A program made the position numbers and the translations under genes. A stretch of DNA of 64,000 nucleotides from Myxococcales bacterium (GTDB taxonomy: Bacteria; Myxococcota_A; Polyangia; Nannocystales; Nannocystaceae). This document shows, piece after piece, positions 42,916 through 51,026 of this stretch (positions are counted from its first letter, which is position 1; each line of letters starts with the position of its first letter). The stretch is taken from assembly GCA_014240065.1 (NCBI GenBank), contig JAAZXR010000003.1:62001-126000 (forward strand), given 5' to 3'. The notes below the pieces were generated by a model. The model was not told where the DNA came from and made no database searches. It was given only the letters and a program-made list of their open reading frames with translations.

Positions 42916-43230
42916 TCACCCGAGGCGGTCGAGTGACCACACGTGAGCAGCGCGGAGCCCCTCGGTGAACTGGACACCAAAACGCCGATCGTCGATGCGA
43001 TCTGCCCAGCGGACCTCGGCCTCGACATCGACCGGGAAATCAACCTCCGGCAACTCAAACTTCACCCGCAACTTCGTCCCCACCGCCACACCTTCGAGCG
43101 CCTCGGCGAGCAGCACCTTCATCCCACCGAGCGACAGGTCCTCACTGGTCGCAGAGACGACCTGCGCTCCAACTTCCAAGGTGACATCGGTGCTGTGAAA
43201 TTTTCGTTGAAATCGTCTGCGTTCGGACAT
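42916..43230 (-). CDS. PilZ-domain protein
   Basis: 104 residues, a single PilZ domain: RRRFQRKFHSTDVTL at the N-terminus carries an Arg-rich switch motif, then ATSEDLSLGGMKVLL is the D/NxSxxG motif and LRVKFELPEVDFPVDVEAEV, VRWADRIDDRRFGVQF complete the barrel. The RxxxR sequence (RRFQRK) is close to consensus, so c-di-GMP binding is plausible. A second PilZ protein in the window lies at 6104. It stands alone on the minus strand upstream of the exported-protein gene. Confidence 0.85.
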   Translation of the reverse strand: MSERRRFQRKFHSTDVTLEVGAQVVSATSEDLSLGGMKVLLAEALEGVAVGTKLRVKFELPEVDFPVDVEAEVRWADRIDDRRFGVQFTEGLRAAHVWSLDRLG

Positions 43231-43281
43231 GCGTCACCTCCATCGCGGGGGATTTGGGGGGTTGTAGCGCGAATCGACGCG

Positions 43282-45438
43282 CTAGTCAGCCTCGCGCGGT
43301 ACACCGGGGACCTCTGGGCCGCGCGACCCTCGACGAGGGCGCTGACGCGTCCGAAACCACGCGCGGTACGCCTCGACCTTTTTTTGTTGAGCTTCGGGGG
43401 CGCGTCGGCCACACGACGCTCGCTCCTCGCTGCCTTCCGGTGCCCCCCACCGCACCTCCACGCAATCGTTGGGGTTGTAGGCGATCTCGAGCGCGGTCGC
43501 GCGCGCCATGAGCTCCGCCATGGTCAGGGTCACAGTCGCGCCGTTCGAACGCGCGTAGCTGATCGCGCGCTCCGGCGCCTTCAAGAGCTGCGCGCGCAGA
43601 TCATGCAGCCTGCTACGCAGGGCCTCCGGAGGGAACTCTTCTGAAATGCCGAAGGCGGCCGGAGCGCGCAGCACCCCGTCGACAAACCCCTCCACCACGT
43701 CCATCGCCACGAGCAACCGCAGGTCGCGAGCCGGCGTCGAAAAATTTTCCCACGGACCCGAGGTCTCGAACACCGCGTGCCCCCACGGCATCGGCACGGG
43801 CTCCCCCGGATGGGCCGCGACGTACTCGAGGCCGTTGTTGACCGACGTCACGCGCACCTCGGCCGCCTCACTCAACGCGTCTACGACCTCCGTGAGCGCG
43901 ACCTCGACGTCAACAGGCTCGGGCGAGACGAGCTGGTGCATGCGATCAAAGAACGTCGCGGCGCTGATGGAACCCACCTCGAGGTCGACGTCGCCGTAGC
44001 CTCGTAGCTTGAGGAGCCCCCGGTTCCCTGGCGTCTCCATGGTTCGCAGCCCGTCCTCCCTCGCCTCACCACGCACAGCCGGTCGAAACCGCTTGAACCC
44101 CGAGCCCCCGAGCGACGGGTCTGGGTTCCACATGAAGTTTCCCGCCCAAAATCGCTTCCGCGTGATGCTCCCGTCGGGCTGCCCATCGATGGCGTACAAC
44201 ACGCCCGGGCGACCGCCCTCCTGCGCCATGAGCTCCACCACGACGAAGAGATGACCGTAGGGGTCGGCATAAATCGTCCCGGGACGAACCCCTTCCTTGG
44301 AGAGCTCAACCGGGTAGAAATCATTTTGATCGTCCCCGTGAGGAACCCGACCGTTCCCCGAGTGTACGCCCCATCCGATGTTCTTGCGGAAGAAGTACTC
44401 CACCGACCGCAGCAGCGAGATCGTGCCCTCCGACGCTGTCCACGAGCTTGGGATGGTCATGGGCTCGTCGTTGGAGTGGATCTTGCGACACGAGGGGGCG
44501 AGCCTGCGGCCGCGGGTGCAGCGACGATACGTGAACGGTAAGCCGCGCTTCCACGCGAAGTACGCCCGCAAGAAATACGGAGCGTCCGCGCAGTCGGGCT
44601 TCAGCCGCAGCCCGCCATCCTTGGCGTCCTCACCCAGACCTAGCGCGTCGTGCATGTAGTTCCGAGAATCGTCCATCAGCGCCTCGCGGAGCGCCTTAAA
44701 CGCCAACTCTTCGCCTCTCGGAGCGTGGAACAATTCACGCACCCACGCGCTGAACAGCGCCTCCTCCCGGGGCCGCCACGATCGACGAGTCTTCCACGCA
44801 CGCGCCAGCGTCCCGTCTTCGGAGGGCGTCACAAGCTCGGGCTCCGTGCTCCGCTTCCGGCGGCTACCCACACGAATCTTGCGACACGCCAAGCCCACCC
44901 CTGCGCGGCCGACGATCACACGATACACGCCGGGATCCTCCGGGCGAAACGTCACCGCCGCGGAGCTGGGCGGTCCGTCCCGCCGATCGATGGCGACCTC
45001 GACCGGCTCGTCGTCGTGTTTAACCCGCACCTCCAGCGGACCAGCGCCATCGAAGGTCGCGGCCAACACATGAAGTCGCCCCCCAACCCACGGTCGCCGA
45101 GGCGAGGTGATGACGCCGAGCGACTTGTCCGATGCCTTGGGGCACGCTCCGGCGGCGGCCGGGTCTGACGGGGCCGCCGTCGGGGTTCGCAGTGGAACTC
45201 TCGGGAGGCTCGGGAGGACGGTGGACGGCGGATTTTCGAGCCCCCCCGCCGGCGGCTCGGCTTCCGCGTCCGCGTCTGCCCCCGGGCCCGCGCCCGCGCC
45301 CGTCGCCGTGGCCTGTGTCTCGCTCGCGCCCTTGACAATCGCCCCCCGATCCACCGGCGCCGCCTCACACGCGAACGCCGTTAAGGACCAAAGCAAGCTC
45401 CAATAAGGAGCCCCGAGACGTCGACTCCCTCCGGGCAC
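43282..45438 (-). CDS. large lipoprotein-like protein with Cys-His site
   Basis: 718 residues. The N-terminus (WSLLWSLTAFACEAAP) is lipoprotein-like, followed by an Ala/Pro/Asp-rich linker. Near residues 280-400 is an NlpC/P60- or transglutaminase-like pattern: DCADAPYFLRAYFAWKRGLP with Cys283, and later YADPYGHLFVVVEL with His396, the order and spacing of a Cys-His hydrolase. Catalysis is inference. The middle (MWNPDPSLGGSGFKRFRP) and the C-terminal 300 residues are not recognised. It stands alone, diverging from serA, and probably acts in the envelope. Confidence 0.65.
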   Translation of the reverse strand: MPGGSRRLGAPYWSLLWSLTAFACEAAPVDRGAIVKGASETQATATGAGAGPGADADAEAEPPAGGLENPPSTVLPSLPRVPLRTPTAAPSDPAAAGACPKASDKSLGVITSPRRPWVGGRLHVLAATFDGAGPLEVRVKHDDEPVEVAIDRRDGPPSSAAVTFRPEDPGVYRVIVGRAGVGLACRKIRVGSRRKRSTEPELVTPSEDGTLARAWKTRRSWRPREEALFSAWVRELFHAPRGEELAFKALREALMDDSRNYMHDALGLGEDAKDGGLRLKPDCADAPYFLRAYFAWKRGLPFTYRRCTRGRRLAPSCRKIHSNDEPMTIPSSWTASEGTISLLRSVEYFFRKNIGWGVHSGNGRVPHGDDQNDFYPVELSKEGVRPGTIYADPYGHLFVVVELMAQEGGRPGVLYAIDGQPDGSITRKRFWAGNFMWNPDPSLGGSGFKRFRPAVRGEAREDGLRTMETPGNRGLLKLRGYGDVDLEVGSISAATFFDRMHQLVSPEPVDVEVALTEVVDALSEAAEVRVTSVNNGLEYVAAHPGEPVPMPWGHAVFETSGPWENFSTPARDLRLLVAMDVVEGFVDGVLRAPAAFGISEEFPPEALRSRLHDLRAQLLKAPERAISYARSNGATVTLTMAELMARATALEIAYNPNDCVEVRWGAPEGSEERASCGRRAPEAQQKKVEAYRAWFRTRQRPRRGSRGPEVPGVPREAD

Positions 45439-45578
45439 AGTTCTTGGATATCGGTTTTCGATGGAAACCGCTAGATGTCGTCATTTTTCGCCGCTCTTGG
45501 CCCAGGAGCGTGGGTCTACGAACCCGAGCAGCGGTCGGACGGTGTATGCTCCAAGGCGTCAGGTTTCCGGAGGCAACC

Positions 45579-46799
45579 ATGCGCGTACTCATCGCAGACA
45601 AGCTCACACACGGCGCTCTCCATGCGATCGAAGTCCTCGGCCACGACGTCGAGTTCTCGCCAACCCTCACCCCCGACACCTTGGTTCAGGCCCTCGAGAG
45701 CGTCCAGCCAGACGTGCTCGTGGTTCGCTCCACAAAGGTGAACGCGGCAGCCCTCGGCGCCTCGTCCTCGCTCAGCCTCGTCATCCGGGCCGGCGCCGGC
45801 GTGAACACCATCGACCTCAAGACCGCGAGCAAGCTCGGGATCTTCGTGGCCAACTGTCCGGGCAAGAACGCCGTCGCGGTCGCCGAGCTCACCATCGGCA
45901 TCCTCATCGCTCTCGACCGACGAATCGCAGAGGCCTCGCAGCTGATGCACGAAGGTCGGTGGGAGAAATCGACTTTCTCCAAAGCCGAGGGGCTGTTCGG
46001 ACGGAGACTCGGCCTCGTTGGATTTGGCGCCACGGCGCGGGAGGTCGCCAGCCGCGCCATCGCCATGGGCATGCAGGTGAGCGCCTGGACTCCACGACTC
46101 GAGGCGTCCATGGCGAGACCGTACGGGGTGCACGTCGCCGAGAGCCTCGACGCGCTGCTTGGGAGCTCTGACGCGCTGAGCGTCCACTGCCCACTCAACG
46201 CCTCCACTCGCGGCCTCATCGGCGCGCGGGAGTTAAGCCTGATCCCCCCCGGCGGGATCTTCATTCACACGTCCCGCGGGGGAATCATCGACGACGTGGC
46301 GCTCGCGGCCCACGCCAAGTCCGGCCAGCTCCGCGTCGGGCTCGACGTGTTCGAAGGAGAACCCGGCTCGAGCAGCGACGCCTTCGACAACGAGCTGCGG
46401 GAGGTGGCCGCGGCGGTGTTGACCCCGCATATCGGCGCCTCCACGGCGCAGGCGCTGGAATCGACGGGCGCGGAGGTCACCCGCATCATTCAAGATTTCG
46501 CGACGTTGGGCCTCGCACACAACGTCGTCAATATCGCCGACGCTTCACAAGGCCGGCATCGACTGATCGTTCGCCACGAGGACCGGGTCGGAGTCCTCGC
46601 CGGCGTACTCGACGCCCTCCGACGCGCGAACCTCAACGTCAAAGAGATGCAGAACGTGATCTTCGATGGCGGCGAAGGCGACGTGGTCGCCGCGAGCGCG
46701 ACCATCATCGTCGAACAGATCCCCTCCCGTGAACTCCTCCAAGAACTGCGCTCCCTCGATGCGATCCTCGGGGTGGATATGCGAAGCTCAAGCTCGTGA
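45579..46799 (+). CDS. D-3-phosphoglycerate dehydrogenase-like with ACT domain
   Basis: 406 residues from ATG 45579 with GGAGG 6 bases upstream. A D-2-hydroxyacid dehydrogenase of the SerA type: IRAGAGVNTIDL has the catalytic Arg, LGLVGFGATAREVASRA the NAD loop (GxGxxxxxxA), CPLNASTRGLIG and LTPHIGAST contain the catalytic His region. The C-terminal ACT domain (RLIVRHEDRVGVLAGVLDAL) normally binds serine for feedback inhibition. It would oxidise 3-phosphoglycerate in serine synthesis. Its stop overlaps the GTG start of a DNA adenine methylase. Activity on another hydroxyacid is possible. Confidence 0.88.
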   Translation: MRVLIADKLTHGALHAIEVLGHDVEFSPTLTPDTLVQALESVQPDVLVVRSTKVNAAALGASSSLSLVIRAGAGVNTIDLKTASKLGIFVANCPGKNAVAVAELTIGILIALDRRIAEASQLMHEGRWEKSTFSKAEGLFGRRLGLVGFGATAREVASRAIAMGMQVSAWTPRLEASMARPYGVHVAESLDALLGSSDALSVHCPLNASTRGLIGARELSLIPPGGIFIHTSRGGIIDDVALAAHAKSGQLRVGLDVFEGEPGSSSDAFDNELREVAAAVLTPHIGASTAQALESTGAEVTRIIQDFATLGLAHNVVNIADASQGRHRLIVRHEDRVGVLAGVLDALRRANLNVKEMQNVIFDGGEGDVVAASATIIVEQIPSRELLQELRSLDAILGVDMRSSSS

Positions 46800-47806
46800 T
46801 CAAGTATCTTGGATCCAAGCGGCTCCTGATCCCGCGCCTCCTGAAGAAGATCGACGAGATCGGCGGCCTGACCACCGCCGCCGATCTGTTCTCAGGCACG
46901 TCGCGGGTCGGACACGCCCTCAAAAACCACGGGATCCGCTGCGTCGCGAACGATCACAACGTCTACGCGCACACCCTCGCGCGTTGCTACGTCGAGGCCG
47001 ACGCAGATCGTGTGCGAGGGGAGGCCACCAAGCTCCTCTCTGAGCTCATGCTCGCCCCCGAGGTCGACGGGTGGTTCACCGAGAATTACTGCCGCCAGTC
47101 GCGATTTTTCAAGCCCGAGAACGGCCGCAAGATCGAAGGCATCCGAACCAAAATCCAGGCGCTCGAGCTCGATCCCGCGCTCGAAGCGATCTCGCTGGTC
47201 TCGCTGATGGAGGCCGCCGACCGCGTGGACTCCACCACGGGCGTACAAATGGCGTACCTGAAGTCGTGGGCCCCGCGAGCCCACAACCCGCTGGAGCTGC
47301 GGCTGCCGTCAATCTTGCCCGGTCCGGGGAGAGCCATGAACCTCGACGTGCTCGACGCGGCGCGTGAAATCGAGGCCGATCTCGTCTATCTCGATCCCCC
47401 GTACAACCAGCACAGCTACCTGGGCAACTATCACGTGTGGGAGACCCTGGTGCGTTGGGACGCCCCCGAAATCTATGGCGTCGCGTGCAAGCGCGTCGAC
47501 TGCCGGGATCCCGCGCGCAAGAGCGCGTTCAACTCCAAGCGCAAAATTGAGGCGACCATGCGCGAGCTTGTGGCGACCGTGCGCGCGCGGCATCTCATCG
47601 TCTCGTTCAACAACGAGGGGTTCTTGGGCCGAGAGTTGCTCGAGAGCATGCTCGGCGCCCGTGGGACGGTCAGCTGCGACGTGGTCGACTACAAGCGCTA
47701 TGTCGGCGCAAAAATCGGCGTCTACAATCCGAGCGGAGAGAAGGTCGGGGTGCCGACGCACTTCCGCAATCGAGAGTTCTTGTTTCACGTCGCCGTTGAC
47801 CGCTAG
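46796..47806 (+). CDS. D12-class N6-adenine DNA methyltransferase
   Basis: 336 residues, GTG start overlapping serA (GTGA). A Dam/D12-type SAM methyltransferase: IKYLGSKRLLIPRLLK at the start is the family's N-terminal motif; DLFSGTSRVGHALKNHG binds SAM; LVYLDPPYNQHSYLGNYHV is the DPPY catalytic motif; HLIVSFNNEG follows. It modifies adenine N6 at a site that cannot be predicted from sequence. No restriction nuclease or specificity gene is adjacent, so it is an orphan methylase. A MutH-like nuclease at 21049 is a possible functional partner, but the two are 25 kb apart and this link is only inference. Confidence 0.85.
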   Translation: MIKYLGSKRLLIPRLLKKIDEIGGLTTAADLFSGTSRVGHALKNHGIRCVANDHNVYAHTLARCYVEADADRVRGEATKLLSELMLAPEVDGWFTENYCRQSRFFKPENGRKIEGIRTKIQALELDPALEAISLVSLMEAADRVDSTTGVQMAYLKSWAPRAHNPLELRLPSILPGPGRAMNLDVLDAAREIEADLVYLDPPYNQHSYLGNYHVWETLVRWDAPEIYGVACKRVDCRDPARKSAFNSKRKIEATMRELVATVRARHLIVSFNNEGFLGRELLESMLGARGTVSCDVVDYKRYVGAKIGVYNPSGEKVGVPTHFRNREFLFHVAVDR

Positions 47807-47813
47807 CTTCCGC

Positions 47814-50800
47814 TCAGAAACTGCGCGCCACCATGACTCGAAACGTGTCGAGGCCGATCTCCGCGTCGAGTCCGCGCGCGTATTGGAAGAAGAGATCGAC
47901 GCGTTCGCCGTAGCCGACGCGAAATGAAAAGATCAGCGACGCGCCGACGCTCCCCGCGAGGTCGCTCCATTTAATAGGATCTGTCCACGCCCTCCCCCAG
48001 TCGCTGAACGGCACGAACACCACGTTTTGCAGGTACATGGGCACCGCCCCGATGCCCCGCTCCACGTCCACCAGGGGGATCCGATACTCGAGATTGAGCA
48101 GCCCGAAGTACCGCCCCCGGAACACCCCCGACGGGTATCCTCGCAGCGACCCCGCCTCGGACACCGCGGTGCGAGTGAGGAACAGGCGGAGCTGATCCTG
48201 CTGCTCTGAGAGGCCGCCGAGTGAGTAGGCGCCGCGGCGCTCTAGCCCGCCCGCGGAGGCCCCTGCGGACGCCCGCAAGGCCAGCACCTGGTGCCCTCTC
48301 CAAGGCATGGGGATGAACTCGGCGTATGTCAGCCGCGCCTGAAGATCACGAAAATCGCCGCCCAAGGCCTTGTCAAATACCGAGATGGACATCGAGAGCC
48401 GCCTCCCGGTCTCGGTGTAGTAGCTGAACTGGTTGGACCGCGTGTTGGAGTATCCGAGCCGCATGGTGGCGCCGGCGAGGTCGCCGACCTCCGGCGCCGA
48501 CTGCAGCGGCGCGTTCGGGTCGACCACGGTCGCCTCGTCGAGGTTGTCGTAACGTGTAAATTGGTATCCGAAGCTCGCGCTCGCCCGATGGATCGGGTGG
48601 CTGATGATGGGCACCGTCAACGCGGCGGACGCCTGGGTCGAGCGCTCAAGATACTCCGACGCCAGGTAGAGCTGCGACACTTCGCCGTCGTAGATGTAGC
48701 GGTCGTAGCCCCCTCGTTCCCGGAACGTCCTCCCAAAACCGGCGCTGAAGGTCGGGAACGGGCGTCGCCAGGTCCACTGCACGGAGCCCGCCGGGCGGGC
48801 GTAGTCGAGCAACCAGCGGAAGGTGCCCGAGAGGCGGTGGAGGCCGGCCACATCTGACACCTCGGTCGACACCCCGATGTCGGTGAGGAAATCACTCGAT
48901 GACAGCTCAAAAGCGGTCGGCATGATGACGCGCGGGAACATCGTCTTGATCGGTCGGTAGCGCGTGCTCGCTCGGGCGTGGGCGGCGGTCTCCGACGCTC
49001 CAGACAGCTCCCCCACCCGCTTGGGCCCGACGCCTCCATCCGCCGCGTCCTCCTCCGCGAAGGTCGGCGCCACCGGATAGTCCATGTCCCCGTTCATCGC
49101 CGGAGTCCACTGGTCGCGACGGATCGGCATGGACCACAGGTCGAATCCGGAGGCGGTGAACCCGACGTAGGCGAGCGTCTCTCCGTCATGACTGACCGCG
49201 CACTCAAACGCGCCGCCGAGCACGTTGGTGACCTGCCAGATCTCACCGTCGTCCAGATCTGCGGCGTAGATGTTGAAGACACCCGTTCGGTCCGAGCTGA
49301 AAAAGAGGGTGCGACCGTCGGGGCTCCAACATGGCGACTGATCGCTCGCGCGGTCGAGGGTGAGCGGCCTGGAGGTCTCCTCCTCGACGTCGTAGAGGTA
49401 GACATCCCGGTAGCCGCCATCACCCCAACCGCCATAGGCGATGGACCGCCCGTCGGGGGAGTATCGCGGGGTGTAGACCTGAGCGAATCTCCCGGACGCC
49501 CCCACCTCCGTCGTGCGCTTCGTCCGAAGGTCGAGGAAGGCGAGCCGCGACTGGGCGACGTCATTCCGGACAAACACCACAGTCCGCCCGTCGGGAGCGA
49601 CGTGCGGTTCGCGGGCGCGGAGACCGAACGTCAGCTGCTCCGCCCCGTCGAGCGGGTCCGCGCCTGGCGCCCAGCGGTAGAGGTCACTCCATCGATACCG
49701 CAGGTCGTGCACGCCGGTCATCCCGTAGACAAACTCAGGGCCGTCCCCCACGAAGGAGACTGGCGTCGCCTGCGGGGCGGCGAACACCCGCTCCACCTGG
49801 TCTTGCTGTCCTTGCGCCCCGATCCCTACCCCCTCTCGCAGCCTGGCTCCTCTCCGCTGGACTCGTCGAATGCCGGGCCGCGAATGACCGTCGTCGTCGA
49901 AGAAATAAATCCACTCGTCGTCCTCGCTCCACACCGGATATCGGGTGTGGTTGCGTGACGTCGCGGCGTTGGAGCTAAACGTAATACGCCGGCCCTGCCG
50001 GAGCCCCTGCGTTCTGATCTGCCGGGCCTGAGCCATAAATTTTCTCCTCGACGAGGCGACAAACTGCGTCCATAGCTCATCGAAACCGATCCCGATGACG
50101 TCCTCGAGCGCCCGATTGATCCCGAAGGGGATGAGCCGGCTCCCATAGAGATGGCTCAAGCGCGTGAACGTGTCCCGCCCGTAGGTGAGCACCAGATATT
50201 TCATGAAGTGGAGGCCGTAGAGGTACACCGAAGAGCCGTACGGAAAAATCCTTGAGCCGTTCGTCACCTGAGACAAGCGCTCGAGCCGCCCCTCAAGGAC
50301 AGCCATGCGGAGGTACATCTCAAACTGAGCGAAGCGGTCGCGCCCCTGGCTCCCGAGATCCGACTCGTAGAACGTCGCGATCCCCTCGATGATCCAGCGC
50401 GGCTGAATCACGTTCGGTGAGTAGATCTTTCCCAGGCTGCCGAGTCCGAAGATCTTGTTGAAAAACTCGGGCACGCCGCTGCTGCTGTCGAGATGGGCGA
50501 TGTGCACGAACTCGTGCGTGACCAGGATGTTGAGCCAGTCGTCGTATCCACCGAGGACGCTCATGGAGTCCGGCGCGGTGACGTTCAACGTGATCCGTGG
50601 ATACGGCACCACGGAGGCCGACCCGTTCGGCAGATCTGTATTGTCGATCAGGACGACGTGGGTTCGACGCCTCGGGACATGGCCGAACAGCGCGCCCACC
50701 TGCTCATGCGCGCGCTCCGATTGTAGCGCCACGCGCTCCGCGACCTCCGCGAGCTGATCTTGATAATGGATGACGAAGTGTTCCGTGGTCATGGAACGCC

Positions 50801-50978
50801 ATCGAAGATCCGGGTTCGCGCGGGCGCTCCGCGGGGCGCCCACACAGCACACGAAGACACAGCACACGAAGGCGCACCAAGCGAGCACCGCCGTCGCGAG
50901 GCGCCGCCTCGCCCTGCTATCGAAGGCCCGTGCAGCGATGTGTCGAACTCGCCGGCGCATCTCGCGGCATCGTAGCAC
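47814..50978 (-). CDS. peptidase/TolB-propeller/outer-membrane barrel protein
   Basis: 1054 residues. Three parts: after a signal peptide (LATAVLAWCAFVCC...), a gluzincin-like segment with HEFVHIAHL near residue 155 and EGIATFYESD; then TolB-like propeller repeats (YSPDGRSIAYGGWG, WSPDGRTLFFSSDRTG, VSHDGETLAYVGF); then a C-terminal beta-barrel of about 350 residues (GRRLSMSISVFDKALGGD, YFGLLNLEYRIPLVDVERG, RVMVARSF at the end, with final Phe as in outer-membrane proteins). Thus a likely outer-membrane protein with periplasmic or surface peptidase and propeller. The signal-encoding region has a 15-bp tandem duplication (see repeat). It converges with the methylase gene, 7 bp apart. Confidence 0.75.
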   Translation of the reverse strand: MLRCREMRRRVRHIAARAFDSRARRRLATAVLAWCAFVCCVFVCCVGAPRSARANPDLRWRSMTTEHFVIHYQDQLAEVAERVALQSERAHEQVGALFGHVPRRRTHVVLIDNTDLPNGSASVVPYPRITLNVTAPDSMSVLGGYDDWLNILVTHEFVHIAHLDSSSGVPEFFNKIFGLGSLGKIYSPNVIQPRWIIEGIATFYESDLGSQGRDRFAQFEMYLRMAVLEGRLERLSQVTNGSRIFPYGSSVYLYGLHFMKYLVLTYGRDTFTRLSHLYGSRLIPFGINRALEDVIGIGFDELWTQFVASSRRKFMAQARQIRTQGLRQGRRITFSSNAATSRNHTRYPVWSEDDEWIYFFDDDGHSRPGIRRVQRRGARLREGVGIGAQGQQDQVERVFAAPQATPVSFVGDGPEFVYGMTGVHDLRYRWSDLYRWAPGADPLDGAEQLTFGLRAREPHVAPDGRTVVFVRNDVAQSRLAFLDLRTKRTTEVGASGRFAQVYTPRYSPDGRSIAYGGWGDGGYRDVYLYDVEEETSRPLTLDRASDQSPCWSPDGRTLFFSSDRTGVFNIYAADLDDGEIWQVTNVLGGAFECAVSHDGETLAYVGFTASGFDLWSMPIRRDQWTPAMNGDMDYPVAPTFAEEDAADGGVGPKRVGELSGASETAAHARASTRYRPIKTMFPRVIMPTAFELSSSDFLTDIGVSTEVSDVAGLHRLSGTFRWLLDYARPAGSVQWTWRRPFPTFSAGFGRTFRERGGYDRYIYDGEVSQLYLASEYLERSTQASAALTVPIISHPIHRASASFGYQFTRYDNLDEATVVDPNAPLQSAPEVGDLAGATMRLGYSNTRSNQFSYYTETGRRLSMSISVFDKALGGDFRDLQARLTYAEFIPMPWRGHQVLALRASAGASAGGLERRGAYSLGGLSEQQDQLRLFLTRTAVSEAGSLRGYPSGVFRGRYFGLLNLEYRIPLVDVERGIGAVPMYLQNVVFVPFSDWGRAWTDPIKWSDLAGSVGASLIFSFRVGYGERVDLFFQYARGLDAEIGLDTFRVMVARSF
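50842..50871. repeat. 15-bp tandem duplication in signal-peptide region
   Basis: Two identical 15-base copies (acacagcacacgaag) side by side. On the minus strand they encode the repeated FVCCV-FVCCV within the signal peptide of the 1054-residue protein, so it lengthens the hydrophobic core by five residues. Confidence 0.9.
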
Positions 50979-51026
50979 TCTCGCGCCTGCTCTCGCGCCT
51001 ATTGTCGCGCCCGCTCACGCGCCCGC

